The notes: generated from the letters alone by a model not told the origin. 64,000 nucleotides of DNA from Candidatus Amulumruptor caecigallinarius (GCA_023665605.1 JAMPDP010000001.1:1319983-1383982), one strand, 5' to 3'; shown: positions 17,245 through 25,741, numbered from the stretch's first letter. Translations and numbers: made by a program.

Positions 17245-18268
17245 GGAGTGGGTGGTGGAAGCTAGCCGGCCACAGGTGGCGCATTGTCACGAGCATATCA
17301 CGCAGTGAGTCGGCCATGGGAGTCAGTATAGGGTAGAAGTGACGGTTTGCCTCATCCTCGTCAGGGGTGAACACCTTGAGGGCCGCGTGGTGGCACTTGA
17401 TTTCGATACGATTGTCGATGTGGACGGGTTCGCCGTCGATATGAGCCGGGCCGTCCGCGGCACGCTCAATAGTGATTTCCGGAGCGCGGAGCACGTCGAT
17501 GGTGGCGTTACGGTCAATCATGCCTGTCATGATGTCGGCTCCGGCAATCACTGTGTTGAGCGGTGTGCCGGCGTGAATCACCGTGATGTCAAGCAAGCCG
17601 TCGGTTAGTGAGGCGTGGGGTGCGATGTAGGCATTGTTGCCATACTGCGAGGCGTTGCACACCGCTACCAGGAAGGCCCGCTCCGTCATAACCCGTCCGG
17701 ATGTGCGGATGGTGTATATCTGGGGCCGGTAACGGATGTATTCGGCAATGGCACTGCGTATGTAACTGAGCTTGCCGCGGCGATGCTGACGCGCGAAGCG
17801 TTCGCTCACCTCGGCATCAAATCCCACGCCGAAGGTGCAGAAAAACGGGAGTCCGTTGACGGTGGCGTAGTCGCTGTCGATGGATTTGCCGTTGGCTATG
17901 ATGCGCAGTGCATCGTCTACATCTACCGGGATGCCGAGGTGTCGCGCCAGGCCGTTGCCTGAGCCACAGGGGAGGATGCCGAGAGCCACGCCTGAGTGGC
18001 ATAGTGCCGCCGCTGTCTCGTTGACGGTGCCGTCACCTCCGGCGGCAATGACCGCGTCATAACCCTCTGCCACGGCGCGCTTGCCCAAACGTGTGGCATC
18101 GCCGTGACAAGTAGTGTAGGCCACGGTGATGTCCCAACCGCAAGGGCTTAGTGTGGTGGTCACATGGTCGGCAAGACCATCTTTGCCGGATACACCGGAG
18201 ATGGGATTGATAATCAGCAGGGCTCTGCGCCGTGGTTCGGAAGTGGTATGGGTCAATGACTGGCTCAT
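17207..18268 (-). CDS. Diacylglycerol/sphingosine kinase-family lipid kinase
   Basis: 353 residues from MSQSLTHTTSEPRRRALLIINPISG. The DAGK catalytic signatures are present: INPISGVSGKDGL, AAGGDGTVNETAAALCHSG and LGILPCGSGNGLARHLG, with the second beta-sandwich domain after about residue 140. YegS/DgkB-type kinases phosphorylate diacylglycerol or related lipids at the membrane face; in Bacteroidota, sphingoid bases are also possible substrates (inference). The 3' end overlaps the DEAD-box start by 38 bases. The SIMPL gene ends 30 bases upstream. Confidence 0.88.
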   Translation of the reverse strand: MSQSLTHTTSEPRRRALLIINPISGVSGKDGLADHVTTTLSPCGWDITVAYTTCHGDATRLGKRAVAEGYDAVIAAGGDGTVNETAAALCHSGVALGILPCGSGNGLARHLGIPVDVDDALRIIANGKSIDSDYATVNGLPFFCTFGVGFDAEVSERFARQHRRGKLSYIRSAIAEYIRYRPQIYTIRTSGRVMTERAFLVAVCNASQYGNNAYIAPHASLTDGLLDITVIHAGTPLNTVIAGADIMTGMIDRNATIDVLRAPEITIERAADGPAHIDGEPVHIDNRIEIKCHHAALKVFTPDEDEANRHFYPILTPMADSLRDMLVTMRHLWPASFHHPLHDRFNHLRHHKD

Positions 18269-18273
18269 GGGCG

Positions 18274-18281
18274 CAAAGTTA
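18274..18281 (-). promoter_or_regulatory. -7-like box abutting the lipid kinase start
   Basis: Reads TAACTTTG on the minus strand, a perfect TAnnTTTG, only 5 bases before the ATG at 18268. If used, the mRNA would be nearly leaderless. No -33 TTTG at the right distance and a same-strand gene ends at 18299, so it could be chance. Confidence 0.35.
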
Positions 18282-18298
18282 CGCAAAAATCCGCGTTG

Positions 18299-19009
18299 TC
18301 AGTTTTCAAGGTAATATGTTATGGAGTTGACCACGCGCACCGTCTTGATGAAGGGGGTGTACTGGTCACGGTCCTCAATGGAGAACTGTCCTTGTGTCGC
18401 CGTCTTGATTTTGCCTAACTTGGAGTGACTGTCAGCGGCGAAACGGTCGCCAGCTTCACGGGCAGCCTTGGTGGCCTCGGCAATCATCTCCGGCTTGATG
18501 CTGTTGAGGGCTGTGTAGTTATATTGTGTCTGATACTGATAGTCACCGGCCACTACGGCGATGCCTTGACGCATGAGCTCAGTCTGCTTGGCGATGAGCG
18601 AGTTGACTTTCTCTACCTGCGAAGATGTGACCACAATCACGTTAGTGACGCGGTAACGTTCCGTCGAGAGGGCCGAGTTATCGTAGGCATTGGCGTGCCG
18701 ATCCTCCACGCTGGGGGGATTTATGGTGATCTCCTTGTCGGTGATGCCGTTGCTCTTCAGGAAGTTGACTATTGCCGAATTGTTTTGCTGGATGGTTGTG
18801 TAAAGCGCCTGGAGGTCATCGCCAATCAGTTTTGTCACCACAGGCCAAATAACCTCGTTGGCTTCCACCTGCTTCTCGGCGAGGCCTCGGACAGTCACCA
18901 CTCGGTCGCGGTGTGAGAAGTTGTCGATGCCGGCCTTGATGCAGAGGCCGAGTGAGAGGAGACCGACGGCTATGAGCAGCGGGGCGATGATGCTTTTAAG
19001 GGTGTTCAT
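18299..19009 (-). CDS. SIMPL-domain (DUF541) exported protein
   Basis: 236 residues. An N-terminal membrane anchor or uncleaved signal (about 8-28) precedes a SIMPL domain: RVVTVRGLAEKQVEANEVIWPVV, a helix with IVNFLKSNGITDKEITINPPSVED, and a C-terminal stretch ending VRVVNSITYYLEN. SIMPL/DUF541 proteins such as BP26 and YggE form periplasmic assemblies and have been linked to oxidative stress. The gene is followed at 30 bases by the lipid kinase on the same strand. Confidence 0.88.
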   Translation of the reverse strand: MNTLKSIIAPLLIAVGLLSLGLCIKAGIDNFSHRDRVVTVRGLAEKQVEANEVIWPVVTKLIGDDLQALYTTIQQNNSAIVNFLKSNGITDKEITINPPSVEDRHANAYDNSALSTERYRVTNVIVVTSSQVEKVNSLIAKQTELMRQGIAVVAGDYQYQTQYNYTALNSIKPEMIAEATKAAREAGDRFAADSHSKLGKIKTATQGQFSIEDRDQYTPFIKTVRVVNSITYYLEN

Positions 19010-19077
19010 GCGGGGTGTGAATGGAGTTAGATATATACAGCTATAACAAAACGTGGCGGCATAATGGTTCGGATGGG

Positions 19078-19545
19078 TCAGATATTGATGCCGAAGGTAT
19101 GTTTCACCTCGTCCATCACAAAAGTGCTCTCTATTGAGCCGATGCTGTCAATCTCACCTAATACGTTGAGTATGAACTCCTGATACGCCTTCATGTTGCG
19201 GGCATGGATTTTCAGCAGGTAGTCATAACGGCCGGAGATGTTGTAGCACTCCGTCACTTCGGGTATCTGGCGTATTGTGTCGGTGAACTCCTTGGCCCGC
19301 TCTATGGAGAGCTGGCGGAGCTTGATGGAGCAGAACACCATGAAGCCCCGGTCGAGCTTGCCCACGTCAAGCACAGCAACGTAGCGCTTTATGTAACCTT
19401 CCCGTTCAAGTCGCTTGAGGCGTTCGTAGATGGGGGTGGAGCTCAGATGCACCTCGGCGCCGATTTCTTTGATGGTGAGGCGCGCGTTGCGCTGGAGCAA
19501 CCGTAGGATGCGTATGTCGGTGTCGTCAAGTCTTTCTGTTGCCAT
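19078..19545 (-). CDS. Lrp/AsnC-family transcriptional regulator
   Basis: 155 residues. An N-terminal helix-turn-helix (DIRILRLLQRNARLTIKEIGAEVHLSSTPIYERLKRLEREGYI, about 8-52) is followed by the RAM ligand-binding domain (about 65-150) with VTECYNISGRYDYLLKIHA. Lrp-type regulators respond to amino acids. It is divergent from metY with back-to-back promoters, so control of methionine/cysteine synthesis and of itself is a reasonable inference. Confidence 0.93.
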   Translation of the reverse strand: MATERLDDTDIRILRLLQRNARLTIKEIGAEVHLSSTPIYERLKRLEREGYIKRYVAVLDVGKLDRGFMVFCSIKLRQLSIERAKEFTDTIRQIPEVTECYNISGRYDYLLKIHARNMKAYQEFILNVLGEIDSIGSIESTFVMDEVKHTFGINI

Positions 19546-19590
19546 GAGTAATGGAGGGGTGTGTTAGTGAAAGTGTATGGTGTGATTGTG

Positions 19591-19622
19591 CAAATGTAGA
19601 AAATATATCTAAAAGTTTCAAA
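19591..19622 (-). promoter_or_regulatory. Consensus promoter of the lrp-type gene
   Basis: On the minus strand TTTG (19622-19619) and TACATTTG (19598-19591) are spaced by exactly 20 bases, a perfect -33/-7 match. The start at about 19587 gives a leader of about 40 bases. Confidence 0.75.
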
Positions 19623-19627
19623 ATATC

Positions 19628-19659
19628 TATGCTTTGCAACCTGTCGACACTTAACTTTG
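19628..19659 (+). promoter_or_regulatory. Promoter of metY
   Basis: TAACTTTG at 19652-19659 with TATG at 19628-19631, 20 bases upstream (one mismatch from TTTG). The -33 boxes of this and the divergent lrp promoter are only 5 bases apart, in an AT-rich stretch suited to an Lrp-type operator. Confidence 0.65.
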
Positions 19660-19728
19660 CAGTATCAACGTCGGAGACATCCGCCACACTTGCCCCAGAA
19701 ATTCAAAATAATGTAAACATCATACGAT

Positions 19729-21039
19729 ATGGCAACAGAAAACACCAAGACCGGCAACGCACCTCTGCACTTCGAGACACTTCAGCTCCATGTAGGTCAG
19801 GAGCACCCCGACCCTGTAACCGGGGCTCGCGCAGTTCCCATCTACCAGACCACAAGCTACGTGTTTGACAATTCCCAACACGCTGCCGACCGGTTTGCCC
19901 TGCGTGACCCCGGCAACATCTATGGTCGCCTGACTAATCCCACGCAGGATGTACTTGAGCAGCGCATAGCAGCCTTGGAGGGTGGTGTTGCCGCATTGGC
20001 TGTGGCTTCGGGAGCCGCTGCCGTGACTTATGCTCTGGAGAATATCCTGCTTCCGGGAGATCATATCATAGCCGCCGACAATCTCTATGGGGGCTCTTAC
20101 AATCTGATTACCCACACCCTCAAAGCACGGGGCATAGACAACACGATTATCAACGTCAATGACCTCGAAGCTCTTGAAGCCGCCATCACCCCGGCTACCA
20201 AAGCGATTTATGCCGAGACATTCGGCAATCCCAACTCTGAGGTGCTTGACATAGAGGGTGTGGCCGAAGTGGCTCATCGCCACGGTCTCCCGTTGATTAT
20301 TGACAACACCTTCGGCACACCTTATCTTATCCGCCCCATAGAGCATGGTGCCGACATCGTGATACACTCGGCCACCAAGTTCATTGGCGGTCACGGCACA
20401 ACTCTGGGCGGTGTGATAGTGGATAGCGGCAAGTTTGACTGGAAGGCACAGCCCGAGCGCTTCCCTACGCTGGCCAAGCCGGACCCGTCATATCACGGGG
20501 CGGTTTTTGCTGACGTAGCCGGAGCTGCAGCATTTGTCACTCGCATCCGTGCGGTGCTCCTTCGCGACACTGGAGCCACCATATCACCGCTCAACGCCTT
20601 TCTGCTGCTGCAGGGCATCGAGACATTGTCACTGCGTGTGGAGCGACATATAGAGAACGCTCTGAAGGTGGTTGACTTCCTTGCCAACCATCCCAAAGTA
20701 GAGAAGGTGAACCACCCCTCGCTGCCAGGACACCGCGACAATGAGCTCTACAAGCAGTACTTTCCGAATGGTGGCGGCAGCATCTTCACCTTTGAGATAA
20801 AGGGAGGTCAGGAGGCTGCATGGAGATTTATAGATTCTCTGAAAATCTTCTCCCTGCTTGCCAATGTTGCCGACATGAAGAGTCTGGCCATCCATCCGGC
20901 AACCACTACACACTCACAGATGAGTCCCGAGGAGCTCGCCGCCCAGCACCTGACCCCATCCACAGTGCGCCTGAGCATAGGTACAGAGCACATCGACGAC
21001 ATCATAGCCGACCTCACCCAAGCCCTCGACAAGGTGTAA
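19729..21039 (+). CDS. metY: O-acetylhomoserine aminocarboxypropyltransferase (sulfhydrylase)
   Basis: 436 residues, PLP-dependent Cys/Met metabolism family. It converts O-acetylhomoserine plus sulfide to homocysteine. Seen: FETLQLHVGQEHPDPVTGARAVPIYQTTSYVF at the N-terminus, ASGAAAVTYALENIL, DNLYGGSYNL, IIDNTFGTPYLIRPIEHGADIVIHSATKFIGGHGTTLGGVIVD with the PLP lysine in SATKFIGG, and the C-terminal EHIDDIIADLTQAL. The length and the insertions match the OAH-sulfhydrylase subfamily rather than cystathionine gamma-synthase. Single gene, divergent from the Lrp regulator. Confidence 0.93.
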   Translation: MATENTKTGNAPLHFETLQLHVGQEHPDPVTGARAVPIYQTTSYVFDNSQHAADRFALRDPGNIYGRLTNPTQDVLEQRIAALEGGVAALAVASGAAAVTYALENILLPGDHIIAADNLYGGSYNLITHTLKARGIDNTIINVNDLEALEAAITPATKAIYAETFGNPNSEVLDIEGVAEVAHRHGLPLIIDNTFGTPYLIRPIEHGADIVIHSATKFIGGHGTTLGGVIVDSGKFDWKAQPERFPTLAKPDPSYHGAVFADVAGAAAFVTRIRAVLLRDTGATISPLNAFLLLQGIETLSLRVERHIENALKVVDFLANHPKVEKVNHPSLPGHRDNELYKQYFPNGGGSIFTFEIKGGQEAAWRFIDSLKIFSLLANVADMKSLAIHPATTTHSQMSPEELAAQHLTPSTVRLSIGTEHIDDIIADLTQALDKV

Positions 21040-21063
21040 CTTCTCCAGTCGGTGTCCTCACGG

Positions 21064-22440
21064 TCACTTTTGTGGCCAGGGGATGCCGCCGGGGTTTACC
21101 ACCAGCTTCAGTTGAGGCTGAGAGAGGCGGACACGTGCGTATTCTGTCAGCTTGGTGCGGTCTGCCGGTTTCAGGCCGGAGGGAGCGTTGACAAGCAAGA
21201 GATCGAGCGTATCGGGCCGGGAGCCGGTGGTTGGTGCCGCGAGCATCCTGCTCAGGGCTATGTCCTTGACGGCAGGGAAGAGCACCTTCACTTCAGGTGC
21301 TATCTTGAGAGCTTGTGTTGTGTATTCGCTGTGGAGCTGAATTACGGCGCGGAGTGAGTCAATCTCCTGTTGGCTTGAGGCAATCTGCTGTTGGGTGAGT
21401 TGGAAGAAGCGGTTGTAATCCAGATCAGACTTCACCTCCGCCTTGTCCATGGTGAATCCCTGTGTGATGTTGAGTACCGTGCCGCCGAGCCCGGCGGAGT
21501 CGAGCTTGTTGAGCATGGCAAGTTGCAGCGAATCCTTGGGGAGTGCCGCTCCGATGAGGTTGACATCAATGTAACGTTTGCCATGCTTGACATACTCCTT
21601 ATGGCTGAGTACCTGTGTGTTGGGAAACACCATCTCGGTGTTGACAAAGTCTGAAGCCTTGGCCAGAAATATGTTCTTACGGAACATCCCCACAGTCATC
21701 CAAATACTCATGCCCACCGTAAGACACACCACGGTGTACACTGCAAATCTGACGCGGCTTGCACGAGGCGAATCGGAATTGGGCAGCGTCCTATAGCCCA
21801 TCACCTTGACTCCAACCCACGATGCGAAGAGGATGAACACTGCGTTGATTACGAACAGATAAAGAGCCCCGAGGAAGAAATTCATCTGCACAGTGGCGAG
21901 TCCGTATCCGGCGGTGCAGAGAGGAGGCATCAGCGATGTGGCGATGGCCACACCCGGCATCACCTGCCCCTTGTTCTTGCAAGCAATGCTCAGGATACCT
22001 GCCGCGCCGCCGAATAGACCCACGAAAACATCATAGATTGAGGGCGAGGTGCGGGCAAGCAGCTGGCTGGCGCTTTCATATTGCGGCCAGATAAGGAAGT
22101 ATATGGCCGAAGCGAGCAGCGAACCCACCACGGCCATGGAGACGTTGCGCAATGAGCGGCGCAGGAGAGCAAAGTCCTCGATGGCGATAGCCACGCCCAT
22201 ACCAATGATAGGTCCCATAAGCGGAGAGATGAGCATGGCGCCGATAATCACGGGGATTGAATTGGTGTTGAGGCCCACAGAGGCTATAAAGATGGCGAAA
22301 ATCAGCACAAGAAGTTGTGACCCTTTGAATGATACGCCCGCGCGAACGCTCTCCAGCACCGCATCGCGCTGCTCAAGGTCATTGCTTATATTGAAATAGG
22401 ACTTGACGTCGGTGATGAATTTCTGCAAAAGCTGTTGCAT
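21064..22440 (-). CDS. DUF389 / TIGR00341-family membrane protein
   Basis: 458 residues from MQQLLQKFITDVKSYFN. Helices at about 44-62, 66-90, 100-120, 150-165, 170-190, 200-222 and 248-268 form the DUF389 domain; IIGAMLISPLMGPIIGMGVA and GVAIATSLMPPLCTAGYGLA are its conserved loops. A C-terminal soluble region of about 190 residues with a coiled-coil (about 315-350) and an alpha/beta part follows, unusual for the shortest members but common in Bacteroidota. Function unknown; a transporter or channel is inferred. The reading frame is open 45 codons further, but the ATG at 22440 sits after a near-consensus -7 box (GACATTTG, 22463-22456). Confidence 0.85.
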   Translation of the reverse strand: MQQLLQKFITDVKSYFNISNDLEQRDAVLESVRAGVSFKGSQLLVLIFAIFIASVGLNTNSIPVIIGAMLISPLMGPIIGMGVAIAIEDFALLRRSLRNVSMAVVGSLLASAIYFLIWPQYESASQLLARTSPSIYDVFVGLFGGAAGILSIACKNKGQVMPGVAIATSLMPPLCTAGYGLATVQMNFFLGALYLFVINAVFILFASWVGVKVMGYRTLPNSDSPRASRVRFAVYTVVCLTVGMSIWMTVGMFRKNIFLAKASDFVNTEMVFPNTQVLSHKEYVKHGKRYIDVNLIGAALPKDSLQLAMLNKLDSAGLGGTVLNITQGFTMDKAEVKSDLDYNRFFQLTQQQIASSQQEIDSLRAVIQLHSEYTTQALKIAPEVKVLFPAVKDIALSRMLAAPTTGSRPDTLDLLLVNAPSGLKPADRTKLTEYARVRLSQPQLKLVVNPGGIPWPQK

Positions 22441-22480
22441 AATGATGAATGGCGACAAATGTCTGCTTTGCAGTTCAACG

Positions 22481-22510
22481 GATGCCGCGTGAAGTTGGTT
22501 CACGGGCATC
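22481..22510. repeat. Imperfect inverted repeat between the DUF389 and cbiM genes
   Basis: GATGCCGCGTGAA (22481-22493), loop GTTGG, TTCACGGGCATC (22499-22510): a 12-bp stem with a single bulged G. It covers the -33 zone of the DUF389 gene and lies about 97 bases upstream of cbiM. No T-run follows, so it is not a terminator; an operator or RNA element is possible. Confidence 0.5.
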
Positions 22511-22606
22511 ATTGATTGGCTCAAGTTCAACAAACCGGGCGGGTGCCGTGTTAAGTAGTGAAAAATCCATTTCAAATTCCATCACCCTTCAGTCAACAGA
22601 CAGATT

Positions 22607-23590
22607 ATGCACATGGCCGATGCGTTGGTGTCGCCCGCGGTAGCAGCCGGGGCCGCCGTAGTGTCCGTAGCAGCCCTTGCGGTTGCAGCAAGCAAAGTGA
22701 AGAAGTCCGCCCCCGACAACATAGTGCCGTTGATGGGCGTGGTCGGAGCCTTTATCTTCGCGGCACAGATGATAAATTTCTCTATCCCCGGCACCGGGTC
22801 AAGCGGTCACATAGTGGGGGGCGTGCTTGCCGCCACGCTGTTAGGGCCCTGGGCAGGGCTTATTACGATAGCATCAGTACTTGTGGTGCAGTGTCTGGTG
22901 TTTGCCGACGGCGGTCTGATGGCTCTCGGGTGCAATATACTCAACATGGGCATCTGCACAGCCCTGATAGGTTACGGGTTGATATATCGCCCCATCGTAG
23001 GCCGTTCGCTGAAACTCGGGCGCATAATGACAGGTTCGGTAGCAGCATGTATCATAGGACTTGAAATAGGGGCACTGCTCGTCACCTTTGAGACCGAGCT
23101 GAGCGGTGTAACGGCCCTCTCATGGGGTAGCTTCCTCACGCTGATGACCTCAATCCACTTTGCAATCGGAGCGTGTGAAGGTGTCGCCACCGGCTTGTTG
23201 CTCTACTTTGTAGCCAAGTCACGTCCGGCACTTCTTCTTCGCGAAGACCCCTCACCTGCAACGGCTGCCAAGGAACATTCCCTGCGTCCTGTACTGATAG
23301 TATTCGGTGTGTTAGCCCTGATATTCGGCGTTACGTTCACGTGGATAGCTTCGTCGCATCCCGACGGACTTGAGTGGAGCATAGAGCAGCTCACCGGAGC
23401 CACCGACGTGGTTAACAATACCGCAGCAGCCACTCGCTCAGCGTTCAGCAACGTGCAGAATGCCACCTCCGTAATACCCGACTATGAGAGCACCTGGTCA
23501 GGCATTATAGGTTGCCTGATGGTGGTGGTTCTCACTTGGGGCGTGCTCAGCTGCCTGCGCCTTCGCAAGAGCCACGTGGTAGCCAAGTGA
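22607..23590 (+). CDS. cbiM: Co/Ni ECF transporter substrate component CbiM-PDGLE fusion
   Basis: 327 residues. It starts MHMADALVSP, the CbiM/NikM N-terminus whose amine, His2 and nearby residues bind the metal ion, and keeps GTGSSGHIVGG with the conserved His68. Seven or so membrane helices (to about 202) are followed by a linker and a fused PDGLE domain (HPDGLEW at 251-257, further helix at about 305-320), which replaces the separate CbiN/NikN subunit. Cobalt versus nickel cannot be decided. With cbiQ and cbiO downstream it makes a complete importer. No cobalamin riboswitch is visible upstream. Confidence 0.9.
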   Translation: MHMADALVSPAVAAGAAVVSVAALAVAASKVKKSAPDNIVPLMGVVGAFIFAAQMINFSIPGTGSSGHIVGGVLAATLLGPWAGLITIASVLVVQCLVFADGGLMALGCNILNMGICTALIGYGLIYRPIVGRSLKLGRIMTGSVAACIIGLEIGALLVTFETELSGVTALSWGSFLTLMTSIHFAIGACEGVATGLLLYFVAKSRPALLLREDPSPATAAKEHSLRPVLIVFGVLALIFGVTFTWIASSHPDGLEWSIEQLTGATDVVNNTAAATRSAFSNVQNATSVIPDYESTWSGIIGCLMVVVLTWGVLSCLRLRKSHVVAK

Positions 23591-23636
23591 CCTTAATGAT
23601 GAGCATCCACTAATTGGAACTTCATCGCTACATGAT

Positions 23637-24443
23637 ATGAGCAACCTTGACAAGGCATTGCTGACCCTGAACGAGACAGAGACGAGCGCCCGCCGAGGCG
23701 ACTCGCCTCTGGCGCGCAGGGATGCGCGGGCAAAGACCCTTGTCACGCTGCTCTATCTTGTGGCACTGCTGAGTCTGCCGCTTGACAATTTAGGTGCCAT
23801 CATCCTGTTTGCACTCTATCCGATTATCGGTGCGTCAATGGCCGACATCCCTTACGGGCGCATATTCCGTGCCTCGCTATACACCCTGCCGTTCATAGCT
23901 TTCATAGGCATATTCAACCCCATCTTCGACCACAAACCGCAGCTTGTGATTGGCTCGGTGGTGATTAATGAAGGGTGGGTACAGTTTGCCGCCATCCTCG
24001 TGAGGGGCTTGCTCTGCGTGCAGGCAACCGTGCTGTTGATTCTCTCCACAGGGTTCATATCCCTGTGCCGCGGATTGCGGAGGATGGGACTGCCGGCGAT
24101 ATTTGCCACACAGCTGTTCATGCTCTACCGCTATATATTCGTTCTTCTCAGTGAGGCACGCGACATGGAGCGTGCGCGAGTGTCACGCGGTTACGGTCGC
24201 TCCTCCTTCGGGCTCCGTTTCTGGGCTACCTTCGTCGGTCAGTTGCTCCTGCGCACCACTTCGCGCGCAGAGCGCATCCACGGAGCCATGCTCTCAAGAG
24301 GGTTTAGCGGCGAAGTGCCTTATTCCGGCGGCTCCGACCGGTGGCGATGGGCCGATACCATATATCTGTTTGTGTGGAGCACCATATTCGCGGCCATCCG
24401 TTTCTGCGACATACCTTCACTTTTCACTCAAATGATGCACTAA
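23637..24443 (+). CDS. cbiQ: Energy-coupling factor transmembrane component (T unit)
   Basis: 268 residues with membrane helices at about 38-58, 62-80, 85-100, 122-142 and 245-262. The two EcfT coupling motifs that contact the ATPases are present: ARVSRGYG and RIHGAMLSRGFSG. It starts 46 bases after cbiM at ATG 23637, and its TAA stop overlaps the ATPase start (TAATG), so translation is coupled. Confidence 0.9.
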   Translation: MSNLDKALLTLNETETSARRGDSPLARRDARAKTLVTLLYLVALLSLPLDNLGAIILFALYPIIGASMADIPYGRIFRASLYTLPFIAFIGIFNPIFDHKPQLVIGSVVINEGWVQFAAILVRGLLCVQATVLLILSTGFISLCRGLRRMGLPAIFATQLFMLYRYIFVLLSEARDMERARVSRGYGRSSFGLRFWATFVGQLLLRTTSRAERIHGAMLSRGFSGEVPYSGGSDRWRWADTIYLFVWSTIFAAIRFCDIPSLFTQMMH

Positions 24444-25150
24444 TGAGTCACCACTACGTACAGTTCAGCGATGTGCATTACACTTATCCCAATGGCTATG
24501 AGGCGTTGCGCGGTGTGACCTTTCGCGCAACGCACGGCGAGAAAGTAGCAATAGTGGGAGCCAACGGAGCCGGCAAGTCCACGCTGATGCTCCACACCAA
24601 CGGGCTGCTTCTTCCCACGCAGGGTGAGGTGGTGATTGGCGATGTGAAAATTACCCGAAAGACTCTCCCTGAGATACGTCGCACGGTGGGGATAGTGTTT
24701 CAGAACCCTGATGACCAGCTCTTCATGCCAACGGTGGAGGAAGATGTGGCTTTCGGACCTTGCAACATGAAGCTGACCGATGAGGAGGTGGAGCGGCGAG
24801 TGACCAATGCCCTGGAAGCTGTCGGAGCCTCTGAATTGCGAGAACGCGCTCCGTATCAGCTCTCCGGAGGACAGAAAAGGAGTGTGGCCATAGCCACAGT
24901 GCTATCCATGGAACCGGACATATTGGTGCTTGATGAGCCGTCAAGCAACCTTGACCCCAGGGCACGGCGACTGCTCATGGAACAGATTCGCGGATTCTAC
25001 CATACGTGTCTTATCACCTCGCATGATCTTGACATGGTACGTAAAGTGTGTACACGTACCATCGTAATGGCACATGGCACAATAGTGGCCGACGGCCCGA
25101 CGGAGGAAGTGCTGGACAACCGCGAATTGCTGGACAAAGCAGGGCTATGA
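24443..25150 (+). CDS. cbiO: ECF transporter ATPase
   Basis: 235 residues from MSHHYVQFSDVHYTYPNGYEALRG. ABC ATPase motifs: GANGAGKST (Walker A), FQNPDDQLFMPTVEEDVAFGP (Q loop, typical ECF), LSGGQKRSVAIA (signature), ILVLDEPSSNLD (Walker B) and SHDLDMV (H loop). It powers the CbiM-CbiQ importer. The start is set at the ATG overlapping the cbiQ stop; a longer frame that begins inside cbiQ is not credible. A single ATPase implies a homodimer. Confidence 0.93.
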   Translation: MSHHYVQFSDVHYTYPNGYEALRGVTFRATHGEKVAIVGANGAGKSTLMLHTNGLLLPTQGEVVIGDVKITRKTLPEIRRTVGIVFQNPDDQLFMPTVEEDVAFGPCNMKLTDEEVERRVTNALEAVGASELRERAPYQLSGGQKRSVAIATVLSMEPDILVLDEPSSNLDPRARRLLMEQIRGFYHTCLITSHDLDMVRKVCTRTIVMAHGTIVADGPTEEVLDNRELLDKAGL

Positions 25151-25172
25151 TGATTATACGGGGCAAAAACGC

Positions 25173-25180
25173 TATCTTTG
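25173..25180 (+). promoter_or_regulatory. -7 box for the CYTH gene
   Basis: TATCTTTG, a full TAnnTTTG match, 40 bases before the ATG at 25221; -33 box weak. Confidence 0.5.
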
Positions 25181-25220
25181 CACCTGTTCCTCATCACACA
25201 TCATCCACACACCCTGCTGC

Positions 25221-25682
25221 ATGGCAAAAGAGATAGAGCGTAAGTTTCTCGTCAAGGATAACTCCTACATCGCTGCAAGCACATCAAGCCACCACATTAT
25301 ACAGGCCTATCTGGCAAGAATGGACAGGGGAGTGGTGAGAGTCCGCATCATGGATGACCGCGCATACCTGACCGTGAAGAGCCGTAACACCGGTATGAGC
25401 CGCGATGAGTGGGAGTATGAGATTGCTCCCGAGGATGCCCGCAGCATGATAGACAAGATATGCGAGGGGGGTGTCATTGACAAGACCCGTTACATAGTGC
25501 CTTACGAGGGGTATCGCTGGGAGGTGGATGCGTTTCACGGGCATCTCGAAGGGCTCGTTGTAGCCGAGGTTGAGCTGCCTGATGAGAAGTGTCAACCACC
25601 GCTGCCGCCGTTCACAGGACGCGAAGTGACCGGCGAACGACGCTTCTACAATTCCGTGCTGATGACGCAGCAGAGGCCTTGA
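25221..25682 (+). CDS. CYTH-domain (triphosphate tunnel metalloenzyme) protein
   Basis: 153 residues. It begins MAKEIERKFLVKD with the ExExK signature at 4-8, followed by alternating charged strands (VVRVRIMDDRAYLTVKSR, DEWEYEI, YIVPYEGYRWEVDAFHG, VAEVELPDE) that line the tunnel. Bacterial members hydrolyse inorganic triphosphate or make adenylyl products; the substrate here is unknown. Complete, single gene with its own promoter box. Not linked to the upstream transporter operon beyond orientation. Confidence 0.9.
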   Translation: MAKEIERKFLVKDNSYIAASTSSHHIIQAYLARMDRGVVRVRIMDDRAYLTVKSRNTGMSRDEWEYEIAPEDARSMIDKICEGGVIDKTRYIVPYEGYRWEVDAFHGHLEGLVVAEVELPDEKCQPPLPPFTGREVTGERRFYNSVLMTQQRP

Positions 25683-25741
25683 TGCACTGCTGGATGAGAG
25701 GGAAGTTTGGTCCGGTTGGCTCTGTTGTGGAAAAATTTTTG

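Noticed and set aside
22441..22606. Cobalamin riboswitch upstream of cbiM
   Set aside because: I looked for the conserved B12-box and GCCACTG elements and found neither; the only structure is the short dyad reported.
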